Source: Crateriforma spongiae (GTDB lineage Bacteria > Planctomycetota > Planctomycetia > Pirellulales > Pirellulaceae). Taken from it: a stretch of DNA of 64,000 nt. The stretch is from the NCBI RefSeq assembly GCF_012290005.1, contig NZ_JAAXMS010000003.1, positions 682,001-746,000 on the forward strand. Direction: 5' to 3'. Shown one piece after another: positions 10,401 to 17,579 of the stretch; position 1 is the stretch's first letter, and every line of letters begins with the position of its first letter. Both the position numbers and the translations under genes were made by a program. The notes beneath the pieces were generated by a model, which searched no databases, was not told where the DNA came from, and was given only the letters and a program-made list of their open reading frames with translations.

Positions 10401-10917
10401 CTTCGACCGCCTGCAATTCGTACTTCACAACGAAGTCTTGCATGCTGCGAAGTTCCGCCAGCCCCATGCCTTCCTCGGGTGGCTGAAGCGTGTAGTAGTA
10501 AACCTGTCCCAATCCGGTCGCGTCCGGGCCAAGTTGTGGTACAACCCCATCGGGCAACTGTGACGCCGCACTGCCGAGTTGCTCAGAAACTCGACTGCGT
10601 GCCCAATAAAAGTCGATCTCGTCCTTGAACGTGACCTGCACGAAGCTGTAGCCGAACATGCTCTTGCCACGCACCGACTCCGCACCGGGAACAGCGAGCA
10701 ACGAAACGCTCAGCGGATAGGTGACCTGGTCTTCGATGTCCTTTGGCGAGCGACCCGGCCAAGGCGTCAAAACGATGACTTGGTTCTCGCCAATGTTGGG
10801 AATCGCGTCGATCGGAATCGACTTAAAACTGATCCAGCCAGCGACGCTTAGACCAATGGTCAGCAATACCACCAGCCAAGGTTCTTTAACGCAGAAGCGA
10901 ATGATTAGATTAAGCAT
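7402..10917 (-). CDS. cusA: CusA-like heavy-metal RND efflux permease (system A)
   Basis: An inner-membrane proton-driven permease of 1171 residues, the pump of a tripartite metal efflux complex. Both halves of the RND fold are present. Helix 4 carries AIAIGTMVD (near 400), the proton-relay motif seen in the Cu/Ag group (HME4), and the porter region has VVMLQSGIKAPM, equivalent to the loop of E. coli CusA that carries an essential Met. Usual length is about 1040; the extra residues form additional hydrophobic segments between helices 6 and 7 (roughly nt 9110-9400). It follows the adaptor gene by 11 bases, so they form an operon. Cu+/Ag+ is the likely substrate but is inferred. Confidence 0.9.
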   Translation of the reverse strand: MLNLIIRFCVKEPWLVVLLTIGLSVAGWISFKSIPIDAIPNIGENQVIVLTPWPGRSPKDIEDQVTYPLSVSLLAVPGAESVRGKSMFGYSFVQVTFKDEIDFYWARSRVSEQLGSAASQLPDGVVPQLGPDATGLGQVYYYTLQPPEEGMGLAELRSMQDFVVKYELQAVEGVSEVASIGGYVRQYQIEVDPDKLRFHNVSLDKLAMAIKGSNLDVGAKTVETTGMEFIVRSKGFLGSGGDKDKAVEDIEDTVIMQRDGVPVRVRDIANVQIGPDFRRGALDYNGAEAVGGVVVMRYGENPRVVIDRVKAKIAAITPSLQGVTIHGVYDRSGLIDETMATLTHALRDEIIITAIIILLFLLHIRSSFVVAICLPAAVLMSFIAMRFVGVGANIMSLAGIAIAIGTMVDMAIIVSENIYQHLSDWESGSEEARIKQPRTEVVYEATVEVAPAVVTAVATTIVSFLPVFFLTGRDYKLFSPLAYTKTFAIAAAMIAAVTIVPALCRLMLRSSVRRKSTAMVAALSLSGLLGAASHFLWGSRLAERFGLETWIVTTVAAVIGFVAGWQLLRERIRPIEEIPSSRFVRWIYAARLRYALNHKAVALSFPLMLLIIGVGAYVGMPTVLRPVEKFANLFGADLNDFPGYVDAKHVFTGLQSDDWIALDEGSWFYMPTLYPAASFSQAMQVLQTQDVLIGQIPEVKDVLGKIGRVESALDPAPAAMVETYVMLKPESEWREGVTARDVWDEINRVATLPGVTPASALQPIEGRVVMLQSGIKAPMAIRVYGNELDELADAAMNVSAELKKSPLINAGTVNPDIVLGKPYVEFTVDREAASRYGMSSSMVNQVIETALGGMNLIKTVEGRERYPVRLRYNRDLREQIDGLKRLPVVTHSGAVVPLEELATLETTWGPGAINSENGRLVAHVSFMTNGSKGDLESVSAIEEQLRAAQALPPSDTNRLSLPAGYSLEAVGSFRNQIEANRRLMWIIPMVICINLMLLYMEFRNLSISLAVFSGIPVAFAGGMIAVATMGVELNTAVWVGFIALFGLAVDDGVVMATYIHQLLKKRKVETVEDIRNTVYEAGLKRIRPCMMTTVTTLAALIPVLIATGRGADVARAMAIPVFGGMLAEPFTSFIVPTLYCGYLELKMRFGFQDELWEGTEAMPEEELMKAA

Positions 10918-10928
10918 GGTTCGTCTCC

Positions 10929-13052
10929 TTATTGCACCGTGCGCGCGATTGAGGGAACCATGCCCGCGGGCATTGCCATATCACGAACGACTTCGCCGCA
11001 CGTCAGCATCTCGCTGCCCCAATACGGGTTCTGCAAGTCGCCGCCGGGCTGCATCCAGTCGCCACCGCCGCCGGGAACCATCGGGCAGTAATAGTGCGTC
11101 AACTTCACAGCCGTCTTCGGCCCGCGAGCCACCGTGGCCGCTCGCAACATTGCGTGACTGACGCCGCGATAGGCCTCGCGAGCCGTTTCTAACGAACCGT
11201 CCATGCGTGACGCCGCGCGGCGAGCGGTTGCGAATCGGCGTTGAGCTTCATCGGGAACATTGGCCAACATTTCCAGTTCGCGGAGTCCTTGGATCAGCGT
11301 GTTCAACGCGACGGGCGGCGGCGTTTGGTCCGCCGCCATCGCGCATTGGATCTCAAAGTAGGCGTCGTAGGTTCGATCGAGAGCCATGCCCGCGTCGCTG
11401 GCCAGCATGACGGGAGTTGTATTAGGAAGCTCAAGCGGTCCCGGCGAATAGCTCGGTGCTTTCGTCGGGTCCATCAACGATGGGTTGCCGGCGAGCTGCA
11501 TTTGTGAGTCGATCAGGAAATTGCCGCCTGTCGCAACCGTCTCACCAGCCGACAGTCCTTCCACAATCACCGCTTCTTTGCGATTCATGGGACCGACCGC
11601 AACTCGGCGAATCTCAAAACGTCCCGGTTCGGTTTCGACGTAGATCACGCTGTTTTCACCAGCCAGAAGCACGGCATCGCGCGGCACGGTCACGACTTGT
11701 TGCATCGGCAAGGGTTCTGATGCGAACCCAAGCTGCGACGTCGGCACCAAATCCATATCACAAAGCGGGCACGTTCCCGGTTCGTCGCGGATGACTTGCG
11801 GGTGCATTGGGCTGATGTATTTGTTCGCCAGTGCCGGATCGTAAACTTGGTCCATTGGGATCGCCGGCACGGTTACCCGAGCGGTCGCGTAGTCGCCCGG
11901 TCGCAGTTTGCCGTCAAAGTTCATGATCTCGACTCGCACGCGTACCGTTCGAGTCTTCGGGTTCACGGTCGGATCAATGAAAGCGACGCGGCCCGTGAAT
12001 ACTTCGCCCGGCATCGACTGAATTTCCGCTTCGACTTGTTGACCAAATCGAACAGCCGAAGCGTCATCGGGAAACAGATCAAGCATCAACCAAACACTGC
12101 TTAGGTCGGCTACACGGTAAAGCTTGTCTCCCGTTTTCACGTAGTCGCCCTCAACCGCTGACTTTTCGATCACGGTTCCTCTCTGCGGTGACTTGATGCG
12201 AATGCGCGACATTGGTTTACCCGACTTCCCCAACTGCTCGATCTGACTTTCCGTCATGCCCAGTTCCGTCAAATTCTCCCGTGCCATCTTGTTCAGATCG
12301 CCGCCAGAGATTTGAAAGCGACCGATCTTGCCATCGCTGTTCATGCTGGTGATGAACTCGGTTTGTGCGGTGTAGAGCTGTGGGCTGTAGATCAACGCCA
12401 GGTCGTCGCCTTCATTGACTTTCACGCCGGCGTAGTTCGCGTACATCTTTTCCAAGCGGCCGTCGATGTATGCACTGATGGTCGAGAGTTGGCTTTCGTC
12501 GAAGTCGATCGAGCCGATGGTGCGGATCGTTCGATTGACTTCGCCCATCTTCGACATCGCGGTTTGAATACCGACCAATCGCCGGGCGGATGGTTCGATG
12601 GTGACCGAGATACCATCGCCACCGCCCCCGCCGGTCGCTTCGACTAGTTCCATCGCACAGACGGGGCAGCGACCTGGTTCGGTCGACGGTGGCGTACACA
12701 TCATCGGGCAGATGTATCGCTTGTCTTCGCCGCCACCGGCTTCGGTGACAGATTCGCCTTGGCCGCCCGAGAAACCATCGGCAGTCAACCACTTCGTTCG
12801 CTGGGCGACTCCGAGTAAGAAAAACACAAGACCGGCGACGACGACGACCGTTGCGGCTTGCACACCCGTGCGCACCAGCCACTTCATCCCGCCATCACTT
12901 TGCGGTGGGGTCGGCTTGGCTTCAATAGGCGTGGTCGTTTCTTCGGCCACCGCTTCCACTGGCTCGCTATCGGTCGGCGCATCCGTATCCACGCTGCTGA
13001 CTTTATCGTCAACGTCGGCTTTGTTGGGTTCGATTGGTTCGTCCTGATTCAT
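10929..13052 (-). CDS. cusB: CusB-like periplasmic adaptor with two heavy-metal-binding domains (system A)
   Basis: A 707-residue membrane-fusion protein that links the RND permease to the outer-membrane channel. An acidic N-terminus is followed by one membrane anchor (about 58-80). A first heavy-metal-binding domain (YICPMMC...CPVCAMELV, about 110-135) comes next, then the barrel-sandwich and hairpin core, then a second such domain (YISPMHP...CPLCDMDLV, about 410-435). The C-terminus has a DUF3347-like helical domain ending in HYYCPM...NPYWGSEMLTCG. The duplicated metal-binding domains suggest metal delivery to the pump. The ATG at 13052 is chosen over an upstream TTG. It is the first gene of the adaptor-permease pair. 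Confidence 0.9.
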   Translation of the reverse strand: MNQDEPIEPNKADVDDKVSSVDTDAPTDSEPVEAVAEETTTPIEAKPTPPQSDGGMKWLVRTGVQAATVVVVAGLVFFLLGVAQRTKWLTADGFSGGQGESVTEAGGGEDKRYICPMMCTPPSTEPGRCPVCAMELVEATGGGGGDGISVTIEPSARRLVGIQTAMSKMGEVNRTIRTIGSIDFDESQLSTISAYIDGRLEKMYANYAGVKVNEGDDLALIYSPQLYTAQTEFITSMNSDGKIGRFQISGGDLNKMARENLTELGMTESQIEQLGKSGKPMSRIRIKSPQRGTVIEKSAVEGDYVKTGDKLYRVADLSSVWLMLDLFPDDASAVRFGQQVEAEIQSMPGEVFTGRVAFIDPTVNPKTRTVRVRVEIMNFDGKLRPGDYATARVTVPAIPMDQVYDPALANKYISPMHPQVIRDEPGTCPLCDMDLVPTSQLGFASEPLPMQQVVTVPRDAVLLAGENSVIYVETEPGRFEIRRVAVGPMNRKEAVIVEGLSAGETVATGGNFLIDSQMQLAGNPSLMDPTKAPSYSPGPLELPNTTPVMLASDAGMALDRTYDAYFEIQCAMAADQTPPPVALNTLIQGLRELEMLANVPDEAQRRFATARRAASRMDGSLETAREAYRGVSHAMLRAATVARGPKTAVKLTHYYCPMVPGGGGDWMQPGGDLQNPYWGSEMLTCGEVVRDMAMPAGMVPSIARTVQ

Positions 13053-13329
13053 GACAGTTCTCGCGGCGTTTTCCGGCACGCGTTTGTGGTTCCATCCACG
13101 AACGTCAGCTCAAGAGGTGACTGGCCGACGACGCGACGGAGGGGATCGCATCATCGACCAGTCATCGCCTCCAGGCTGTGACCGGTTCATTGTTTTGGTG
13201 ACGCGATCAAATCGCGTAGGGATTGCATCTGGATAGACTTCATTCGGAACGAGCGCGCAGCATCATTCGCGTGAAAGCCAACTTGAAAACGAAGAGCTAC
13301 GAGCGCGCAGCTCTCCTATCGAGACGACG
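13053..13329. repeat. Intergenic region with short direct repeat and hairpins
   Basis: This 277-bp gap between the system A adaptor and the Cys-rich gene upstream of it has no credible gene. It contains a perfect 7-bp hairpin, ACGCGAT-CAA-ATCGCGT (13201-13217). The 13-mer ACGAGCGCGCAGC also occurs twice exactly 50 bp apart (13249-13261 and 13299-13311), the second copy inside an AGAGCT/AGCTCT stem. These could be regulator binding sites for the adaptor promoter, but nothing proves it. Confidence 0.4.
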
Positions 13330-13884
13330 CTAGATGCGCCAGATGCAAAGAAACCGCTGAGAGAAATGCGGTGAGTGATCGCCGATCGGCAATCGTGACA
13401 TCAGTTGATCTGGACGAATTGAAAGTCCAGCCTCGGATGCAACGTGATCCAAGTACGCAATCACGACCAAATCACGAACCTGAGGAACAGGTACGCGATG
13501 TGGTGCCGGTGCTAGCGGTTCTGATCGAATGCCACACATGCACGATGACAACGCAAATTGGTCTTGAACCAATTTCTCGTCGTCGGATTTCGGTGGCTCG
13601 GGCACGACATCAGAAATTTCACCGAACAGGTCGTCGTGCTTTGATTGTTCGCCTTTCTTCGTGCAGCAACTGCTGGCGTCTTCTTCATTGCCGCTACAGC
13701 AACCGCACAGTTCGCCGTCCGTTTTCACTTCACAGCATTTGCAAGCGTGGCAGACCGTCTCGGCCTCGCAGCACTGACCTTGAGCACATGTTCCCTGCGC
13801 AGCCACCAACGTCATCGGCTGAATCACCATTGCAGCGATCAGACAAAGATTAACGGCGGTGCGAATTAGGGGGGAGTTACTCAC
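13330..13884 (-). CDS. Secreted Cys-rich protein upstream of efflux system A
   Basis: A 184-residue protein with a GTG start, a signal peptide (about 1-29), and a Cys-dense mature N-terminus (about 33-75). That stretch carries clusters such as GQCC, CHACKCC, CGCC and SSCC. A later CMCG precedes a non-Cys C-terminal half with the segment RDLVVIAYLDH. No family was recognised. The placement, just upstream of the adaptor and divergent from a TolC-like gene, matches that of other Cys-rich proteins in front of systems B and C. A periplasmic metal chaperone or buffer is inferred. Confidence 0.65.
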   Translation of the reverse strand: MSNSPLIRTAVNLCLIAAMVIQPMTLVAAQGTCAQGQCCEAETVCHACKCCEVKTDGELCGCCSGNEEDASSCCTKKGEQSKHDDLFGEISDVVPEPPKSDDEKLVQDQFALSSCMCGIRSEPLAPAPHRVPVPQVRDLVVIAYLDHVASEAGLSIRPDQLMSRLPIGDHSPHFSQRFLCIWRI

Positions 13885-14017
13885 TGTGACCTTCCGAAAA
13901 GGATACCCATGCCCGGTATATGAACTGTATCGGAAATTTTGCCGAAGAGTTCAATAGGAATTACCCGGTTAGGCAAACTTTGACTTCTTCAGTGTAACGG
14001 AACAGGACGGAAATGCC

Positions 14018-15688
14018 ATGGATCGGCAATATTGGACACCTGCTACGAAACAAACCAAGCGAATATTGCTTGGTGCACTGATCGCCGCCTCCATGTCCGG
14101 TTGTGCGACCCAAAGAGGCGTCCAAATTGCCTCGGACACCCAAAAAGCGACCTCATTCGTCGCCGCTGAAACAGTCTCAACGAACACGCGGCCGGAGGCA
14201 ATTGCCTATCGATCTGTCGAAACGCCAGTGCAATTGGCTGGCTTCAACGATGGCATGGTCGTCGCCTCGCCCGCCGCGTTCACGCTGCCACAAGACAACG
14301 ACGGTGAGCTGGGATTGGACAGCGAAGAGGCAGATGTATCGAGCCGCAGCTTCAGCGACTTCCTGCAATTGGATCCACCTGAAGAAGATGGGGAGAGGGG
14401 GAGTCAGGGAGATGGGGAGAGCGATGAAGATGAAGTTCGAAACACCGACTCCCAGACTCCCCCTCTCCCAGACTCCCCCACTCCCAGCTCCCCCACCGCC
14501 CCAGTCGAGTTCTTCGTCAACGAAGCACTATCGCGGCACCCGAAAATCCTTGCCGCACGACAGCGAGTCGCCGCCGCATCAAACGTCATCCCGCAAGCCA
14601 AAGCACTTCCCGACCCAACGTTCAACAACACGTTCTGGCCGTTCCATGACAACGCGTTGCAAACCGCAGGCGGTCGTGTCGGAAATCAGATGTCGGTTAA
14701 CCAGAAAGTCCCGTTTCCCGACAAGCTAAAAACGAAAGCCATCATTGCGAGTCGCGAAGTCCAGATCGCTCAAACCGAAGTCGACGGAATCGCTCGCGAG
14801 ATCACTGAGTCCGTACGACTGGCATACTACGAAGTCTGGTTTGCCACACGTGCGATCGCGATCATCGAGGAAACCAAAGACCTCGTCGCTGACTTGACTG
14901 ACGTTGCCGAAGCCCGCTACCGCAGCGGTGGTTCGCAACAAGACGTGCTGCGCGCTCAGCTTGAAACCGATCGCCTCGACGAACAACTCATCACGCTTCG
15001 CAGACAAAAGCAAGTCGCCCAAGCCGACCTCGCAACGCTGCTGCAACAACCTGTTGACTTGCTTCCCGAAGCAACGGATGAACTCGGTATCACTGACACG
15101 CCCCAGCAAATTGAAGAATTGATCGCGTTGGCCGAACAATGCAATCCAAAACTGCGGGGTCTTGCGTGGGAAATTCAACGCGACCGCGACAAGGAACGCT
15201 TGGCGTGTTTGCAGCAGTATCCTGACTTCAATGTCGGCCTCAGCTGGGGATTGATCAGCGACGGTCACGATGTGATCAGTCCTGTCGCCAACGGGAACGA
15301 CAACCTGAGCATCAGCTTTGGGACGACGCTGCCGATCTGGCGGGAAAAGATTAACGCCGGCATCCGCGAAGCCGCTCACCGACGCAGCAGCACCACCCGT
15401 CGCCTCGAAGCCGAACGCGACGAACTCTACGGAAAGATCCGTCGCCTGATCGTTCAAGCCGACGCATTGGCGGAACAACGCGATATCTATGAAAACCGCA
15501 TCATTCCCCGCACCGAAGGCACACTTGAACTTTCGATCGCCGACTACCGTGGCAAACGCACGGATTTCTTCACGCTGATAGAAACCTACCGCGAGCTCTT
15601 AATGTTCGAGACCCAACTCGCCCGCATCGACGCTACGCTAGCCGGCACGATCGCCCAGTTGGATCGCACTGTAGGTTGCCCTCAATAA
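14018..15688 (+). CDS. TolC-family outer-membrane efflux lipoprotein
   Basis: A 556-residue outer-membrane factor. The signal ends in SMSGC, making C29 the lipidated Cys. After a long variable stretch (30-165) come the two OEP repeats that form the trimeric channel and periplasmic helices. The second helical repeat contains the RYRSGGSQQDVLRAQLE motif (near 305), characteristic of CusC/CzcC proteins. It is divergent from the system A gene set and probably serves that pump. Residues about 123-160 are a low-complexity Pro/Ser/Thr linker encoded by a G-rich/C-rich palindromic insertion (see the repeat at 14388-14497), which appears to have been added without breaking the frame. Confidence 0.88.
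   Translation: MDRQYWTPATKQTKRILLGALIAASMSGCATQRGVQIASDTQKATSFVAAETVSTNTRPEAIAYRSVETPVQLAGFNDGMVVASPAAFTLPQDNDGELGLDSEEADVSSRSFSDFLQLDPPEEDGERGSQGDGESDEDEVRNTDSQTPPLPDSPTPSSPTAPVEFFVNEALSRHPKILAARQRVAAASNVIPQAKALPDPTFNNTFWPFHDNALQTAGGRVGNQMSVNQKVPFPDKLKTKAIIASREVQIAQTEVDGIAREITESVRLAYYEVWFATRAIAIIEETKDLVADLTDVAEARYRSGGSQQDVLRAQLETDRLDEQLITLRRQKQVAQADLATLLQQPVDLLPEATDELGITDTPQQIEELIALAEQCNPKLRGLAWEIQRDRDKERLACLQQYPDFNVGLSWGLISDGHDVISPVANGNDNLSISFGTTLPIWREKINAGIREAAHRRSSTTRRLEAERDELYGKIRRLIVQADALAEQRDIYENRIIPRTEGTLELSIADYRGKRTDFFTLIETYRELLMFETQLARIDATLAGTIAQLDRTVGCPQ
14388..14497. repeat. Palindromic G/C-strand-biased insertion inside the TolC gene
   Basis: The left arm is G-rich and the right arm C-rich. 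A perfect 15-bp inverted repeat pairs 14391-14405 (GGGAGAGGGGGAGTC) with 14455-14469. The right arm continues with two further ACTCCC-type units. Related GGGAG/CTCCC words occur between genes at about 15692-15757 and 2253-2275, so this seems to be a dispersed element that landed in a tolerant linker. Confidence 0.6.
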
Positions 15689-15691
15689 GAA

Positions 15692-15757
15692 GTAGGGGTG
15701 TTGGGGGTGAAGGAGAAGGGAGAACACAACTCGCTCCTCCCTCACTCCCGACTCCCA
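15692..15757. repeat. Imperfect G-rich/C-rich palindrome between convergent genes
   Basis: GGGGTGTTGGGGGTGAAGG on the left faces CTCCTCCCTCACTCCC on the right. It lies between the convergent TolC-like and ECF sigma genes and reaches the end of the latter, so it could act as a two-way transcription terminator. It resembles the insertion at 14388-14497. Confidence 0.4.
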
Positions 15758-16296
15758 TCTATCAACCTCCGCAATTCACGCCGTGCCCGGTTCAACCTCG
15801 ATCCAACAGTACCTTCGGGGATGTCTAGCGTCTGGGCGATCTCTTGGTATGACAGACCGCTCTCTTCTTTGAGCGTGAAGATCGCCCGTAGTTCCGGATC
15901 GAGTTGATCGAGTGCCTGGCGTACCATTGCGACTCGTTCGTCTTGCTCAATGTGGTCGGTTTGGTCAGCGGTCGGCTCGACCACCAGTTCTTCGGTCCGC
16001 CGATGTTTCTCGCGGCGCAGATGTTGCAATGCCTCGTTGGTGGCCAGTCGATACAGCCACGTTTCAAACTTCGACTCGCCACTGAATTGATCGAGCTTCG
16101 TAAACGCTCGGACGAAAGTTTGCTGCGTTAAGTCATCGGCGTCCTGCTGACCGACCATCCGAACCATCAAGCGAAACACACGATCCGACGTCGCCTGGTA
16201 GATCGAGCGCAACGCAGAACGATCTCCAGATATCGCAGCGGCGATTGTCTCGGAGGCGATCGTTTCGGTCGATTTGCGTTCATCGGGCTGGCCCAT
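15742..16296 (-). CDS. ECF-type RNA polymerase sigma factor
   Basis: A 184-residue sigma-70-family factor with region 2 (about 30-95; DADDLTQQTFVRAF and FETWLYRLATNEALQHLRR) and region 4 (about 125-178; the HTH LSYQEIAQTLDIPEGTVGSRLNRAR). It should direct RNA polymerase to stress promoters. The ATG at 16296 is preferred; the open frame upstream crosses a terminator-like hairpin and is not protein-like. No anti-sigma gene is next to it. An anti-sigma-like membrane protein with a Cys-rich outer domain lies 26 kb away at 42525 and could be its partner, which is speculation. Confidence 0.9.
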   Translation of the reverse strand: MGQPDERKSTETIASETIAAAISGDRSALRSIYQATSDRVFRLMVRMVGQQDADDLTQQTFVRAFTKLDQFSGESKFETWLYRLATNEALQHLRREKHRRTEELVVEPTADQTDHIEQDERVAMVRQALDQLDPELRAIFTLKEESGLSYQEIAQTLDIPEGTVGSRLNRARRELRRLIDGSRE

Positions 16297-16423
16297 TGAA
16301 GAAGTTATACCAATACCCACCGGGGGTACCAATGCGGCTGGTCGCCGGGCAGGATTGCATTGACTTGAGAGCGGCTCTTGTTGTCTATCATGATTTCGTC
16401 GTCTTTTGTCTATTACGAAAAGC

Positions 16424-16468
16424 GGCTCCCGACCCAACGAGGGCTAGTCGTATGATGGGTCGGGAGCC
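16424..16468 (-). terminator. 13-bp perfect inverted repeat, probable terminator
   Basis: GGCTCCCGACCCA (16424-16436) pairs perfectly with 16456-16468 across a 19-nt loop that has its own ACGA/TCGT stem. Read on the minus strand, the stem is followed by GCTTTTCG. It lies between the end of the lipoprotein gene at 16556 and the start of the sigma gene, so it probably ends the long minus-strand metal transcription unit. Confidence 0.6.
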
Positions 16469-16555
16469 TTGCCGTCTACGGTGAGACACCGCACACGACT
16501 GGAGCAAATTGTTTAATGCTCAATTGGTCAATTATCAGTTGTGGATTTCACGTTC

Positions 16556-17065
16556 TTAGTGGTCATGATCGTGATCATGCGAAATCTTGCCTGTGTAGGA
16601 TTTGCCTTCGATTTGCACGATGACCGCACCTTCGGCCTCGGCTTCGAGCCACTGGTCCATTTCGGCATTGGTCGAAGCGAATCGTGACGACTTGCCAGCT
16701 GCGTCTTCGCCTTGCGGGTCGGCGGGAAGCTCGAACGACTTCACTTTGCCATCATGCTTTAGGCTGACCGTTAGCTTTTCGGCTTCGATCGCGACCGGCT
16801 GCGTTGCCGAACCATCAAGGACATACATGGCGACCGCTCCGGTGCCGTGCATCATTTCGATGTGGAACGCTTCTTTGCCTAGTTCGACCAACTCGCCGCC
16901 GTGGGGTCCGTGCTCGGGATGCCCATCCATCTCAATCATCGGTGGCATTTCGTCTATCTCGACAGGGCCAGATGCTTCCGGAGCTTCGGAGACCTGCACG
17001 TCCTTCTTTGAACATCCGAGAAGAGTGAAGCAAGCGAGGGTCAGAGCGAATAGATGAATTTTCAT
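16556..17065 (-). CDS. Small metal-associated lipoprotein, function unknown
   Basis: A 169-residue lipoprotein (lipobox TLLGC, C18). The mature protein has EHGPHGGELVELG followed by a beta-rich region and ends in HDHDHDH, a likely metal-binding tail. The GPHGG opening and the following strands resemble the N-terminal domain of the YHS-module proteins at 5908 and 44095, so this may be the same domain standing alone. It is part of the minus-strand series after RND system B. Metal binding is inferred from composition. Confidence 0.65.
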   Translation of the reverse strand: MKIHLFALTLACFTLLGCSKKDVQVSEAPEASGPVEIDEMPPMIEMDGHPEHGPHGGELVELGKEAFHIEMMHGTGAVAMYVLDGSATQPVAIEAEKLTVSLKHDGKVKSFELPADPQGEDAAGKSSRFASTNAEMDQWLEAEAEGAVIVQIEGKSYTGKISHDHDHDH

Positions 17066-17114
17066 TTTGGATACCGATGAGAGGATGGGGATGAGCGGAT
17101 GAAAGTCAGGGAAT

Positions 17115-17153
17115 GGAATGGGGGATAGAACGAAGTTCCCTATCCCCCATTCC
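17115..17153. repeat. 14-bp perfect inverted repeat between two small genes
   Basis: GGAATGGGGGATAG (17115-17128) pairs perfectly with 17140-17153 across an 11-nt loop. It sits between the lipoprotein gene starting at 17065 and the small secreted-protein gene ending at 17168. It could terminate or stabilise the upstream mRNA, and resembles the G-rich/C-rich repeats elsewhere in the window. Confidence 0.55.
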
Positions 17154-17167
17154 CAATTCCGCGATTC

Positions 17168-17512
17168 TTAGTGAGCGTGTTTGGTCTCGAAGCCGAGCTT
17201 CTTTAACCATGCTTCCCACTGGTGAGCTTCTTCGTGGCTTTTCAACGCCATCTGCTGCCACTTTGGACAGCGGTAGTTGACGTCCATGTGTCCGCCGTGC
17301 GAGCCGACTTTGACTTCGCAGCGAAGTTTCTTCAGTGTGCCGACCAACTTGTCCGCCTTCTCGCCTTCGCTGTGTGTGGTCTTCCACTTCTCCAAGCGAT
17401 ACGACACCAGTTCTTTGGCAGCCGTGTTCGGCTCAGCGGCCTTCGCCAACATGCCACCCAACGAAATCGATGCGACCAAAGCCGCGACTGCAAACATCCG
17501 TAAATTCAACAT
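17168..17512 (-). CDS. Small secreted protein downstream of RND system B
   Basis: A 114-residue exported protein with a signal peptide (about 1-25, ending LAKAAE). The mature part is helical and basic with VGSHGGHMDVNYRCPKWQQ in the middle and ends in ETKHAH. Two Cys and several His might bind a metal, but no domain is recognised. It follows the system B permease by 67 bases on the same strand, so co-transcription with that pump is likely. Confidence 0.6.
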   Translation of the reverse strand: MLNLRMFAVAALVASISLGGMLAKAAEPNTAAKELVSYRLEKWKTTHSEGEKADKLVGTLKKLRCEVKVGSHGGHMDVNYRCPKWQQMALKSHEEAHQWEAWLKKLGFETKHAH

Positions 17513-17579
17513 TTCAAATCCTCCGTGGAAACCTTCTCAAACAGAAAACATCACTCCGGCAACGCACCGGAACAAACAA

